The translations under genes were made by a program, and so were the position numbers. Below the pieces are notes generated by a model. The model was not told where the DNA came from and made no database searches. It saw only the letters and a list, made by a program, of their open reading frames with translations. Below are positions 1 to 12,834 of a stretch of DNA of 64,000 nucleotides, piece by piece. The number at the start of each line of letters is the position of its first letter. The first letter of the stretch is position 1. Where the stretch lies: assembly GCF_003369915.1 (NCBI RefSeq), contig NC_046673.1, positions 11,020,001 to 11,084,000 of the forward strand. The letters run 5' to 3'. This DNA comes from Drosophila miranda (lineage: Eukaryota; Arthropoda; Insecta; Diptera; Drosophilidae).

Positions 1-1128
1 GATTCTGTGGACCGAAATCGATTTTAATCGACAAGAAATTACCCCAATGGGGTAATGACAAGCCTATTGACAAAGTTATGGTACACTCCACATTGGGGGA
101 CTCTCTCTCTCTCTGGCTGTCTGTCTGTCTGTACCTCTGCTGCCTTGTAAGGTGGATGGGGGGCATTTGTTGGGGCGTGTGTGGTGGAGGGGCTCTTTTG
201 TTTGCCTTTTGTTTTGGTGATTCATTCAGAACAATGATGATGATTGCAAATTAAACAAAAGCAACAGCACAGCCCCGCTTTAAGTACTATCCATTTCGTG
301 GAGAGCAGATCAAAGGGAGCTGCAGGCTGACAGGGAGGGCTACAGACAGAGGGAGGGGTTCATTGGCCCCAGAGTCAAATTAAATTAAAAACAAAAACAA
401 CAACAACAAAAAAAAGTGAAATTGCGCTGGCTTCTCTCCGTCCGGTTGTCATTTGGGAAGGCACGTTCACGTTTCAGCCATTTTTAAGCGGATATTCGCG
501 GTTTCTCACCAAAAATCACTGGGGCGTGGGGGGGTTGGGGACCCCTAGAAATTTGTATCCTTTTATCGATGGCTTCTCTGAGAATTTAAGTACGAATTTC
601 CAGCCTCAAAAGGTTATCAAAAATGCCTTCCTGAAGCTGGCATGTGGCTCTTTCCTATCGGTCGTTCCTTAAGTCTTTCGCACAACAGAACCTGCACCAA
701 GGACGAAGTTTGGAGATCGCGAAGCCTACGGATGGGCCCTCGAGGGATTCCACATCATCATCTGTTGGGTCTCTGGCGCTCTGGAAGCCCATCTATTGCC
801 CATTTCCCTGATGACTAGAACTTGCGAGTATTTCCCCGTTAGAAGTAGTCATCAGAGCGATCATCATCTGCATGCGACCTGCGGGGGGAAGGGAATCAGG
901 GGAAGGCGGGAAGCCAAAGCAATTTTCACACGACAAACTATGGAGGGAGACTGGAACTGATGTTAGGCCCCCCCCCCCGTCCCTCTTTTGGGCCCCCTTC
1001 TGGGCCCCCTTCTGGGCCCTCTTCCTCTTCTGCCGCTTGTTATTCGTGTCAACATGTGTTGCATATTATGTAAATTATTTACAGGGCAAAAAGAGGAGCC
1101 CAGACCCCGGCCCCGGCCCCGGCCTCAT

Positions 1129-1129
<1 letters not shown>

Positions 1130-1163
<34 letters not shown>

Positions 1164-1174
1164 GTCTGTCTGTC
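1130..1174. repeat. CT-rich microsatellite
   Basis: A near-perfect run of TC dinucleotides ends in TCTG tetranucleotides. It is preceded at about 1103-1122 by a short CCCCGG tandem repeat. Confidence 0.95.
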
Positions 1175-2787
1175 GTGGCTCCAAGTAGCGCCCCAACAGG
1201 GCACAACATTGTCTGTCTGTTGGCCATAATGTTGAAATACATAAAGCAATTTTAACTGTTTTAATGGTTTTTTGCCTGTTTTTTTTTTTTGTTTTGTTTT
1301 TGTTTGGTTCCAGCGGGCTCTTAGGAGGAGTAGGGGACGCCTCATACTGGTACTGAGGCATTTTCTGCTTTTCTTTTTCATGGAAGAACTGTGTGTGAAC
1401 TTGCTGTTGCTTTTGCTTTTGCTTTTACGTTTACGTTTGCGTTTGTTTATGCGATTCTCTTCTTCCTTCACAATTTTTGCTAAATTTATCCCAGAAAAGC
1501 GCTCTGTGATCGCCAACCGATGATCGAGAGGGGCCGAGGGCGAGGGAAAATATTTGGTTGGGTTTTTGGCGTTGTATTTTTGGAAATGATTTCAAACGCA
1601 TCCCAAGGTGCGAAATAAACAAATTTCTGGGGCCTCGTGTAAACAAATCACGCAAATTGAGTCGAAAATCCGAAATGCGGAACAACAAAATATAAACAAA
1701 ATCATTTGGTGTACTGTTTTAGAGACAGAAACAGCAGCAAATAAAATACTCGCAGGAAAAGCCATTGGGTACCCTCAGGAAAAAGCTCTTGGAAGATCTT
1801 TGCAGATGCCACATGAAGCACACAGAAATGGAAGAACCTAGAGTACGTTCTCCAAATGCATTCCATTCCATTTGTTCCTGGAAGTCATGTACTTGTGCAT
1901 CTTTTTGTTGTGCAAAGTCCTGACCAGGTGCCAAAATATGTAGGACGATTAAAAGACAATCCCATATGCTGGCTAACTTGTTACAATTCTTTATTGAAGA
2001 TACATTTTGGGATAAATTCAGATACTGGACTCGTCTGACCACAAAATATTCCTTCATTATTCCAGTGTTCCTTCCAAACTTCTGTAAACAGTTTCAATGC
2101 AAGTCTGCAATGATCTACTGATGATCCTTTGGGCGTACGTTTAAAGGTATCTCTGATCAACAAAGGAACACCCATAGTAGCTACTAGAAGTCAAAGACAG
2201 AGCCCTATCCATGGTCTACCGCACAACATCAATTCTACATAAAAGATACACAAAAGAGGCTTAACGAGGAATGTTTTCTGTGTGATGAAACCTTGAAGTG
2301 GTCTAGTCTGCGCCTCCGCCGCTGCCCCCGCCTCTACTAGATAGATCCATCATCATATGGTATCATCGCCAATCATCTGGGGACCAAAAACAGCGATTAG
2401 GCTCTACTCCACTCGACTCCACACTCAAGTGATGTCTGTTATACAATCGACTTAATTTGATGTTTAGCTGGAGCAACAGCCACCACAGCACACCACACAC
2501 CATATCATCATCAATTGCCACCATATCCATATCCATCTACTATATACCATATCCCATATCCCCCCCCATATAGATGGCGGGTGGGGCGTGTCGCAGGCCA
2601 CAGAAAAGAGGGAAACAAAAAAGATGATGATGATTGTTAAGCTACATAAATACTCGTCGTACAATATACAGATACTTATAAGTATATACGACGATGACGA
2701 TGACGACATCGCCTACGAATCGGTGTGGCAAGCAGGCAACTTCCAGTCTCTGCCAGACAAGTGGCTGATACAGATACTCGTACATAT

Positions 2788-2812
2788 GCAGATACAGATA
2801 CAGATACAGATA
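2788..2812. repeat. CAGATA hexanucleotide microsatellite
   Basis: Four tandem copies of a GATACA-type hexamer are visible. The same hexamer recurs as short arrays near 4634-4652 and 9720-9745, so it is a common simple repeat of this genome. Confidence 0.9.
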
Positions 2813-5800
2813 CGATACGCAAATGCTCTGGCGTTCTGGCCGCTGACTGACTGACAGATGGATTTATGACATATGAATTACGAACCGAGTGGCGCTGCTA
2901 ATTGTTGCCGCTGTTGCCGCTGCTGTAGTTGTTTGTGCCCCTCGAATTATTCAATTTTCCAGCATCCAGCGAAAAGCGACTTCAAAGTAACGGAAATGCA
3001 AAGAATAACCACAAAAGATTCAAATCCGTTTTCGATAGTTTCCTTCGAATTCTGATTGCCAAATCCCATAATCCCATCTACAAGTTGTTCTCTTTTGTTT
3101 CTTTAAGGAGTGAAAGGATTGTGGGATTCCTCTGGGCTTTCTTTCTTGTGGATCTTTGAGAGGGGTTTCAGATACTCTTATTCTCTATGGGAAGAGGGTG
3201 GGGCATTGCAGGGCATTGGAGAAGTCGCTGCAGCCGAAGCTCCCTCCCTCGTCGCTGTCGTCCATGACAGTGCATTTGAATTTGGTTTTAGCCATTCGCG
3301 CATATAATTAACAAGCGGGAACAGCAGCAGCGACTGCGGGTGGAACAATAAACTGAGGCTTTAACGTGCAGAAGAGAGAAACAATTGCATTGTCTGGCAA
3401 TTTCACTCGGCAGGCAACAATCAGAGGCAGATGAGAGATGTATTTTTTTGAGGGCTGGGCTCACAAAAAAAAAACAACAACAACAAACCTCTATTCGAAT
3501 GTGACATGTGCCAGCAGCAGTAGCAGTTAATGGAAAGGCATTGTTTCGCTTCGTTTCCATGAACTCTACGAAAACAAAAAAACGCACACAAAAACCATAG
3601 AAAAACCACACAAAAAATGGACAAAAATTGGTTATAAAAACGAGAGAAAAACTTGGAAAACGACACACACACAAAAGGAAAATAGCAACAACATTTTGTA
3701 CGTAAAATACTTAAGATCGGATCCCACGATTTGGAGTTAGGGGCTCAAAGACCCATAGATATGGAAACATGGAAAAGTCTTTTCTCCATCCATTTCTGAT
3801 GCAACACTGCAATCGGTGAGTGGGCCTTAAATTTCCACTCTCCTACTGTTTCATTCCACAGTTCCGTTTGGCCAACGCTGCGAAAGACGCTAAGTCGCTG
3901 TTCAAATGTTCTATAAGTGAACGGATACATTTGCTGGTCATTCGGGATGGCAGAGGCATACCGATTGACTAATCCTCGAATGAAAGGAAAGGTTTTCCTC
4001 CAGAAGTGAGATTTTTGGAACGAGCAGACTACACGAAGCGACTTTCTAGATACATAAGTTCAGAAATTGCTTATACAAGTACGTGATATGTATGTAAATA
4101 GACAAATAGCAACCTATTCAACGTACTTTGTAATGCACTACCTTAAAAATCTAAAGACTAGGGCAAATTCCTTGGCTAATCAAGTGTTTAAAATACTCTG
4201 CTATCCATAGGATTAGAACAAATTAGTTGGGCTGTCAGTCACCTATCCTGTAGCTTAAGTCTCATAGAAACAGTGTACAAATAGAAACTGAGTAGAAGGG
4301 TATCTTGTGCCGCCCACCGATCTCTTGGTCATAGGGTGCCCCTGAAAAGTGCCCCTTTTGGTGTGGGGAAAGTGTAGGGTATCCACAGAAAGATCAAAGT
4401 TAAGCAGCAGTTAAGCTACACCTCAATATCAGTTGGAATTTCATTTCTGCGAGAGAGAGAGGGAAAGAAAAACGAGGCAGAGGCAAAAGCAAAAGCAGAG
4501 TGATCCGAGTGATCGCAACATTGAATTCAAATGCAACTCGAATGCGTTTTAGCCTCAACTATTTTTAGATAAATGTTCACCAACTGTTTTTGTTGTTTGC
4601 AGTTGTTGCTGCATAATCCACTCACACACACACAGATACAGATACAGATACAACTCTCATATAAATAAAATGTGGGTCATGTGCATCAAATTATTTAATT
4701 GGTGTCAATTGGCACAGCATTGTTGGATCGTTTCTTTTTCGCTTGTACGCTTTTACGCTTTTAACGCTCATTTTACTTGGATTTTCCTTTCTGCTTTTTG
4801 CTTTTCTTTTCAATTGAAACAAAACGGAAATTGTTAATACAAGGTGTGTTGTGGTTGTTGGTGTCATTATTGTTGTAATTGTGGTTGTAATTATTGTTAT
4901 TATTGTCGGGGCAGCCACATCAGCCTCAGGTGTTTGCAAGACAAAAAAGAAAAATAAACACCTCAAAGAGACATCTAGAAAAAGTTCAAAAGTATTCCGG
5001 TATTCCAGTGGATATTAAGTCTTTATAATTGATATAACGAATAATTTAGAAGCTTTTGTTTAATAAATACATCATTAGAAAGGATGATGGTGAAAGTAGT
5101 CCCATAGGAGATCCATAAAATCAAGATTCTTCGAGTCTTGGCTGGGGCTTTGGGGTGTGTATCGTCCATAAGGAAAAATCGCTTTGAAAAGCATTCAGTA
5201 TCGTTTAATAATTACCAAAACAATAAGAAAACATTCGAAAATGCTGTCGTTCCTTATTCAAAACATAGCACCAGAAGAGCTTTTCTCCAACGAGAAGTGC
5301 ATTTAGTGGGAAAGAGAAACAAATGGTGCCACACTTTTCATCATTCGTTTCGTGTGTTAATCATGAATCAATCAATTCCATGTGCAATGAGCAACGACAC
5401 TTGTCACCAAAAAAAAAAAAAAAAACAGCAAAGCGGCACCTCGGGTGCCCCTCCCCATCCTGTACCCACGTCCGTGTCCCCAATTTCATTCTCAGCAACT
5501 AATCCGGATACGATTATGGCCGTAAACGGTTTACAGTAACAGCAGACCAAACACAACAACAACGTGACTTTCCGGTGCTTGCCCCTTGGCCCGGCCAACA
5601 GCCAACAGCCAACACCTCCTCCTACCCCGCCTTTGTGGCATTACTCTTCCGACCGACACACAAGCCCCAAAAACGGTGTCAAGCGCTCATTTCCCTAATT
5701 TAGTTTACATTTCTGTTGCTTTTCTTTTTTGTTGCCGTTTTTTATTTTGTCTTTTCCTCCATCTCTCTCTCTCTCTGCCTCTTTTGGCGGCTTTGTTTCA

Positions 5801-7099
5801 CCCAAAAAAAAAAATCAAGAAGAAACCACAGAGGAATTAACCAAGAAAATTCTGGCTTTTTAAGCTTTACACCCATTGGTTTCAATCATGCGCAATTCGG
5901 AAGGAAGGAAGTGGATTCCTCTGATAAATCATTCGTCATTCATCGGAATGACTATCGCAAGTTGGAAGTTCACCGCCCCCAATGCCGCGATCTGAAGGGT
6001 CTCCAAGAGTATACTATATAACCTTTGTTCTTATCTACCGATTTCTAATCATAGAACTGTTTCTTCAGGAATTTGGGGATTCCTCTAGAAACTACTCTTT
6101 GAGTGGGTAGATATGAGTAATTAGGATCTGCAAATTGTAGAGTGGGACATTGATCGATCTTGGATAGCACTGAATAGAATTTTAATCAGATACGTTCTTT
6201 AAGGCTGAAGATACGATTTCTCTTTCCGAGTTTTGCGGCCAAAACCGCTCACAGAACGCGCCTAAAACGCGCCTGGCCCTGCGTTGCGGGCGTTTTGGGC
6301 CGCTTGCAAAGAAATGTGGAAAATATGCCGTCCACATTCTCGTTGCTCGTTCTTTGCCATTGGCTCTTTCCTCTTTTCTGGTGTGCCTTTTGCTTTTTGG
6401 TTTTGCAAAAATTTATAGCCAGATGATGAGCCATGCCAGGCTGTCAGGGGGGGTGGGGGTTTGGGGGAGGGTGGCACTTGCACTCGCGAATGCCTTTGTA
6501 GTTTTTGCGGGGCGATTTTTCTCGTCTTCTCCGATTTTCGGTGCGTCTACTGTTTGTATCGCGCGTGCGATATTTGGCTTGTATTTTTTTTTTATACATC
6601 TACATACATATGTATGTGTGTATGTGTGTATATATGTATGTATTTTTGTTGTTATTTGTTTTTGTTTGCATTTAAATTTAGAACATTTTTGAATTCGCAT
6701 CACACGCACGAACACGAACACGAACACACGCACATGGCACATACATGTACACACGTAGTTCTGCCGGATGGAAACACTATTCATTATTCATTATTCGTTG
6801 TTATTCACGAAATTATTCACTTCCAAAAAACAAAAAATAGTAAAGAGTTATGAAAGGAGACGCCTCTCGGTGGGATTTGGGGGGGTGTGGAGGGAGAGTC
6901 ACTCAGCTGTGAAGCAACAACAACGGTATCCCATGGAAAACGTACCACATCACCGTACCGGAGAGCCGTACGAACCGCCTGCGCCGGAAGCTTAAAGTCG
7001 AATGGCGGGCCAGGCGGCGGTAGGCGAAGAAGGCGACAGATGGCAGACGGACAGACGGACAGCCGGACAGACGGACTGACACAGGCCCCCACAAACCCC

Positions 7100-8180
7100 C
7101 AAACGAGCAAAAGAGAGCGGTTAGCGCGATAGAGAGAGACACAGAGAGAGCGAGAGAGCGGCAGACAACGGCGTGAAACGAAACGAAACGGAAACGAGGC
7201 GTAAAGCAAAAACATGCGCAACGGCGCGTAGCTGCAGCAAAAGGTCACTTCGACGCCGCGGCGTCAGCTGGTTTTTCGTTCGACTGCAAGCCGCTCTCTC
7301 GTTCTTAGTCTCTCAATGCATTTGCTCTCTCTCTCTCTGTCTTTCTCACTCTCAGCTGCTGCTGCTGTTCTACGATACGATTTACACCGACAGTAAATGA
7401 AATACTTTATTTTTATTTGTTTTGAATTACATTAGATGCGGCATTGATGAGCAAAGACGATTCGTTTCAGTCGAGAAATACAGGTAGAAATATGTAGTTG
7501 TGTAGAACAGGTGATAAAACGATGGTTGAATAGGGTAATGTTGAATTAGTACTGCATTCGATTTATGGTTAAATTCTAAGGTAGAAAGAATTGTATTTCC
7601 CTTGATTATTTCATTATTTCAGACACGTTTTACAGCCTTTGTTTTTTTATTATAGCCTTCTGGCAGTACGAAGAATATCATGTATAAACAATCAATCTGC
7701 AAGCATTTATAGGCAGAATGCGGAACAAAGCCCAATTATCTTTTCCCATCATTGAATGAAAACATTAATCCAATTGGAGCACCCTCGATTTTATTTCCCA
7801 TCGTTGAAATGGGAACAAACAAAAAACCATCGGTGGAAAAGGTACGGTGACAGAGCCATCTTTAAGCAGCATTATCAGCTGCTTGGCTCGAAAGCTTCTC
7901 TGGCTCTCTCGCAATCAATGCCGTCGTTACTCTCTTCGCAGCAGTAAACAGTTAAGCAGCATTGTCAGCTGCTCCGCCTAAAAGCCGCACGCTCTCTCTC
8001 TCTCTCTCTTGTTCGGCTCTCTCTAGGGCTCCATTGATGAAACGTTGGAACAAGTGAAACAAACACTTTTAGAACTCAACGAATGAGAGAGCGAGAGAGA
8101 GAGCAACAGCTAGCAGCACTGTAACCTTCAGCTGTGGCGCAGAGAACGATAGTGCATTCGACGTTTGTGTCGCCTGGATG
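7100..8180. promoter_or_regulatory. GAGA-rich promoter-like region
   Basis: This stretch combines several GAGAG/CTCTC tracts (7130-7160, 7322-7355, 7991-8009, 8083-8103), CAGCTG E-boxes and a 22-bp direct repeat (7862-7883 and 7952-7973, one mismatch). GAGA-factor sites clustered like this are typical of Drosophila developmental promoters and enhancers. No downstream first exon can be assigned with confidence, so orientation and target gene are unknown. This is an inference from motif composition only. Confidence 0.35.
7862..7973 (+). repeat. 22-bp direct repeat centred on an E-box
   Basis: Two 22-bp copies at 7862-7883 and 7952-7973 differ at one base and start 90 bp apart. Each contains AGCAGC, then CAGCTGCT, so each is itself a partial palindrome around a CAGCTG E-box. 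Confidence 0.8.
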
Positions 8181-8736
8181 GACAGCACAAATCGTACCCC
8201 CATCCGACCTCCTCCCTCCTTGCAAACCGACGACACACCAGCAGAAAACTCACTCCCGCCAACCCCTACACAGCCCCTCCTGTCCCTGTTAGCTATTGTG
8301 CCTAATGCTACGGCATGCGTGACGACAACGACCGACGATACAAACAAATTTCCTGACTATAGCTTTTCCACCATACGAGCACAAACAGCCACATGCCTCG
8401 GATATGATCGAAAAGTATACGAGTATATTACGGACCCAAAAAAATTAATACGGCAACAGCAACAGCGAGAAGGAAAAACTTGTTTTCTTAGGCCGAAGCT
8501 GTAGATACACTTTCGGAGGCATAAATATGGAGATCGTTTAAAATTTGATTGCATTTCTTATTTTTCAATGGCTTATGAAATAGTGATACTATTTCTGGGA
8601 CAAAACGAAACCAGAATCAACTGAAACTATAGCGTATAGAATCGTTGAAATATATTTTGTTGAAAAAATTTAATTTTTATTGAGAAACAACAAAATATAT
8701 TAAAGTCGAAGAGAGGAGCTATCTAAAGGTTGTTCC

Positions 8737-8906
8737 ACACACAGGACATTATTTTTAAGGTCAGAATTTGACTCAGAAAGATAACCCACGTTCAGTGTTG
8801 AGTAACACCTGTGTGTACGATAGGTCTATCGTTAGATATCGATGATTTTGCATGTCATAGATGACAGGAGGGCTCTTGACAGTTGTGTCATTCCTCATTC
8901 AGTGTG
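8737..8906 (+). mobile_element. MITE-like dispersed repeat, copy A
   Basis: About 170 bp begins with CACACAGGA and ends with CATTCAGTGTG, giving short CACAC/GTGTG terminal inverted ends. Blocks inside (ACGTTCAGTG, GATAGGTC, ATCGATGA, GACAG..GGGCT) recur in the same order at 18880-19082. The shared internal blocks show common origin. Assignment to a DNA-transposon-derived MITE is an inference; a repeated promoter module is an alternative. Confidence 0.5.
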
Positions 8907-8931
8907 CTAATTTAATTGTTTGTTCATTAAA

Positions 8932-9009
8932 ATGAGCGGATCCTACAAAAAAGGAACTAATTCTTCTACCATTAGGCGGAGAACCATCCCCCGTTGCCCA
9001 GTTTTCGCG
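8932..9009 (+). CDS. candidate first coding exon (unidentified)
   Basis: An ATG in a good fly context (TTAAAATG) opens 26 codons rich in Ser, Thr and Arg. They end exactly at a consensus donor GTAAGT in phase 0. The exon lies just downstream of MITE-like copy A. No continuation can be proven. A possible phase-compatible exon is 12781-12834. I do not recognise the peptide, and chance ATG-to-donor runs are common, so confidence is low. Confidence 0.22.
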
Positions 9010-9302
9010 GTAAGTACTCATTTGCATATAAAGTGGTACCAGCTGCGCCGGGAAATGCCTCGAAAATTAGTGGCCCCTGCCTTGATATTTTTCGCTTTTA
9101 TTAGTTTTTTATTATTTTGTATTACGGGCTAAAAATCATTATGCCCCAACCGTTCGGCAAGGGTAGAGGCGGCAACTGCAATTACCGATGAGCACCACTC
9201 AGTGGGGGGCTTAATGCATTGCTGCCTGCCTGCCGGCCAACTTGCCACCAAATGTTGCATAACTGTAGACCAGTACACATACACACACATAGAGACACTC
9301 AC

Positions 9303-9486
9303 CTAGATCAGTGTAGAGGGTCGTATTGAGCACAATGTCACTGATGCCACTCATTCCGCCCGTACATGTGTCCGAGTCCTCGTTCTCCTCGGCCAATGTG
9401 GGCGGTCCGTCCCAGAGAGCTTTTGCCGGACGTCGGACCCGATCCAGGCGCACACGTGGCGCATCCTCGTAGCAGACGTCACCCAG
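9303..9486 (-). CDS. internal coding exon of unidentified minus-strand gene
   Basis: Read on the minus strand, this 184-nt exon follows an acceptor (CCCTAG) and ends at a consensus donor GTGAGT. It encodes 61 codons plus one base, beginning LGDVCYEDAPRVRLDRVRRP and continuing through an acidic patch (EENEDSD). Codon use is GC-rich and gene-like, unlike its surroundings. It joins in frame (phase 0) to the exon at 9833-9945. The neighbouring exons are not found. The gene could be the long-intron 5' part of a signalling protein; a RasGAP of the SynGAP/raskol type is one speculative option. Confidence 0.6.
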
Positions 9487-9832
9487 CTAGGGAGAGAGAA
9501 TCAGAGAATCAGTGAATGGTCTTCGAATGGAGTCTGAAATGCTTCGATTATTTATGGGTTTATTTGATTACTCGATCTACTCGTACTTCTAGGTCCTCCA
9601 CTAATATACCCACCTCCTTTTTGGGCGTAGCCGGGAATATCTACGGGTTAGTAGCATCCAGTAGGTTGGTTAGCGTGTGTGTGTGTGCGGGTAAGTTAGA
9701 GAGATAGATACAAAAATGGATACAAATACAGATACAGATACAGCGTGATATATTTACAGTTACTTGTAGCTGTGATAGGATGTGGTGTTTGTGTGTTATC
9801 TAGACATTTTTTTTTTTGTTCCCGGCACTTAC

Positions 9833-9945
9833 CGATATCTCCTCGCTGCAGTAGGCCGTGAAGCTCTGGTCATCCTGTTGCAGGACACAGTAGAGCGGGC
9901 CCCAGGGCAGGGTCTTGATGAGCCGTGTCAGTTCGCCTTCGGTTT
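9833..9945 (-). CDS. internal coding exon, possible PH-domain start
   Basis: This minus-strand exon of 113 nt has a polypyrimidine tract with CAG acceptor and a GTAAGT donor. It starts with two bases of a split codon and then encodes 37 residues, including LPWGPLYCVLQQDDQSFTAY. A Trp-Gly-Pro followed by two short beta-like strands resembles the first strands of a pleckstrin-homology domain, but this is a weak, eye-level resemblance. It splices in phase 0 into the exon at 9303-9486. An upstream exon ending in phase 1 must exist at higher coordinates or beyond; I could not find it. Confidence 0.6.
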
Positions 9946-11519
9946 CTGAAAAAAAAAAGAAAATTAATTATTTGTAAACATACTACAGAATACTCGAATG
10001 AATATGATTTGTTTTCTCTGGGTCATCTTTATGTTTCCTATCGATTTCCCTTTGCAATTTGTTTCTGGGTTCAATCTTGACTTCCCTTTATTAAAAATAT
10101 TTCCTCAATAAAGGTTTCCAATTAAAAAGTGACCTCCTAAAAATGTGCAGCATACTTTTGGGGCTGCCGCAAACTACCTTTTGGGTTTAAATAATTATAG
10201 CATACTTTTCTGCTGCGAGAATCGATTCTACCGTACACTCTATGATGCATACTCTCAGGCTGTCGCAAATGAATTAATGAATATTTTACATATTCCTATC
10301 CAGTTCAGCGTTTTAGTTATTTCAATTTATATTTTATAAAATAATCAAAAATTGTGGGAAATTGATTAATTAATCGGATGTGTAAATCTTTTTTAGAGGC
10401 TGATTGAATACCAAGAAAGTACTTAAAAGGCATTCGGTATTTTGGGGCAAGAAGACACGCAAAAAGGAAACATTTGGAAGGGGCATTAATTAAATAAAAA
10501 CATTGCTATTCTTCTCTAACAAAATGACGCTCAAATGCGCCTGCTTAAGGAGTTGAAAAAGCATTCCAAACGGGTAAAAAACTACACATTTGCCTCGTCA
10601 TATCTTTAGGTATAGCTAATGCATCGACAAGTATCATAAATCCTATGAAAGGTAGTACAATTTTCCTTTCAACGGCCGTGCATAAGTCGATTAAAAACTA
10701 TGTAAGCTCTTTGTTTCGATGGTTTTTAAATTTCACATAACCATCAATATTTGTTTGTAAATTACCCAAAAACACGCTCTAAAATGTGTGATATTGTGAT
10801 ACACGTAGGCCCCCTAGAAATCGCATCGTGTGAAAGATCTCCCAGCTGCCGAGCACCTCAATCACACCACCCTCCCGCCTCGGATCCCGTGAGGCGCTTG
10901 CATGTTGCTAATAAAAAAGCTAGAGACTATTTATGTATCTGTGGCTGCTGCTGCTGCTGCAACTGCAACTCAAATTCGTTTCTAATGAACAAGTGAATAA
11001 TACAATAAGGCAACAATAATACAAATTAAAATAAAGCGGAAGAGGCCGCAGGTTTTGGTACGCTTGCAGGTGACTTAGATACATTGCTCGTTGTACAAAT
11101 TTACCATAAGCGAACGGACACATTTGTATCGAATGACGCGAAGAGCGTTGCGGGATTTTTAGATGAATATAAACACATATATAGAACAGGGGAACAGAAT
11201 GCCAGAATGCAGGGAAATTTCTATACAAAATACAATGTTTTAGGCACTTTTCTCCATACAAAAACAGGTGCATACTGCAAGAATGGCACCGAATATATGA
11301 ATCCAAAAGAGTAAAATATAATGTTCTTGAAAGATTCAAGTGCAATGCATGCAATGAAATGAGTCTATAGAATCTAAGAGGAATACACACTTTTGGTACT
11401 TCAGAATTCATTCAAAAGATTCATTCCCATTCTTTTTGATTTCGGCTCAGTTTTAATGTTTTCTACGTGATTTTAATGGGGGGTCTTTCACCTGAGATAT
11501 CACACCAAAGAAACTGAAA

Positions 11520-11700
11520 CTATTTGACATTGACTACTGTAGATTCTGTGAAATGGAACAGTAAACATTGGAACACATCCCATATGAATGCCCTGCACTA
11601 TAGATATCCTCTAGAATGATGTCTCAACATTTGGAAAGAGCTCAGGATTTGTCCTCAACTTCATTTAAAGCCTACAAATACAGGGATCTCACACCTAATC
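11520..11700 (+). mobile_element. non-LTR retrotransposon 3' relic (LOA/Bilbo type?)
   Basis: The plus strand encodes IDYCRFCEMEQ, a stop, then degenerate H and C residues with a conserved ECPAL. This is the CxxC...H...C knuckle typical of the C-terminus of LOA/R1/jockey-type ORF2. The copy at 35970-36075 has the same segment with fewer lesions. Internal stops show this copy is dead. Confidence 0.6.
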
Positions 11701-12780
11701 CTACTGGCCGGAAAAATAATAATGGGCAAGGCTCAGTGCTCTACATCTGTGGAAGTTCAGATGCTTGGCCAAAAGGCCTCTGCCAATTATCCGAGAGATG
11801 GAAAAAGCAGAAGAAACAATGGAAGAAAGAGGAATACGAATAAGAATAAGAGCTTTGTACATTTGTATGCATGTAGGCGGAAGAGTAACAATGAGAATGT
11901 GTAACCATGTTGAACCAACACTCTCCCCTCCCTCACACTCTCTGCCACTCTGGAGTTGTTCTCCGCTCCGCTCCGCTCCTCTCTCTGTCCGTCTCTTTCG
12001 TTCGATTCTACCCACCTCCAGCCATTCGGCTGCGGTCGTGTTCTTAGCTCTTCATCGAGGGCTTTCTTCTCTGGCTCTTCGCCGCCTCTGGCGCAGCTCT
12101 CCCACTCAATGAATGAGATAACAATGTGGAAGAGGCAGCAACCAAAAACTGTTTTAATTTTACGATATTCTAGCGATGGTGGCGTGACACATCACGTAAC
12201 TCACGTGAATATTGGAATTATGTATAGTTCTCTGTGTATTGCTTAAGTGAGAGGCGAATGCAGATAAGATTCCACACATGGCTGACATCTTAGAACATTT
12301 AGAACATTTGTAGAACCATTTCGAATGAACTCTCAATAGCTAAGACACACTGGGAGACAAAAAGAGACAGAGAGAGAGGGACGGGTAGGATGCCTGGAAA
12401 AATGATGCCTCTCCCAAAAACCTTTGCACCTTATTCCTCACGATGCCTACCGCTGGCATAGCAGACATAGCAGGTCTGGCAATATCAACCGCCTATGGCT
12501 ATCCATCATCTCTAGTGGAGCCACACACATCTGATCATGAACTCTCCTCAATTACGCTCTTTGAACTCTCCAGAAACCCCTCATTCGGCCCCCCCCCCTT
12601 TAACTCTCCAGAAGCGCCTGATTTTCTCCCTCTTTAACACTCCAGAAAACCCCTCCAGAAACTCCTCTTAACTCTCCAGAACACTCTCTATCCCAGAGTC
12701 CGACTTGTTGAAATTCTTCTCATTTGTTTTTGTATACGTTTTTTTTTTGTTTTCTTTTAAGAAGCGAATTATTTTCACAG

Positions 12781-12834
12781 ATCTACAAGACTAGCGGACC
12801 GGCGGCGCCCGTCTGTCCATTTAACATAAATATT
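12781..12834 (+). CDS. candidate 54-nt micro-exon (unidentified)
   Basis: A TTTTCACAG acceptor is followed by 18 open codons (IYKTSGPAAPVCPFNINI) and a consensus GTAAGT donor, phase 0 on both sides. The GC-rich middle contrasts with the AT-rich flanks. It could join the candidate exon 8932-9009, but no transcript evidence exists in the sequence. Confidence 0.2.

Larger units (their letters stand above)
1..7100. other. gene-free non-coding DNA
   Basis: I see no supportable exon here. The stretch is low-complexity Drosophila-type intergenic or intronic DNA with CT/GA, CA/GT and CAGATA runs, poly-A and poly-T tracts, and C-rich patches (for example 967-1010). Open frames here are short, repeat-driven and lack splice context. 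A minus-strand fragment near 3745-3930 looks faintly protein-like but matches nothing I recognise. Confidence 0.6.
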
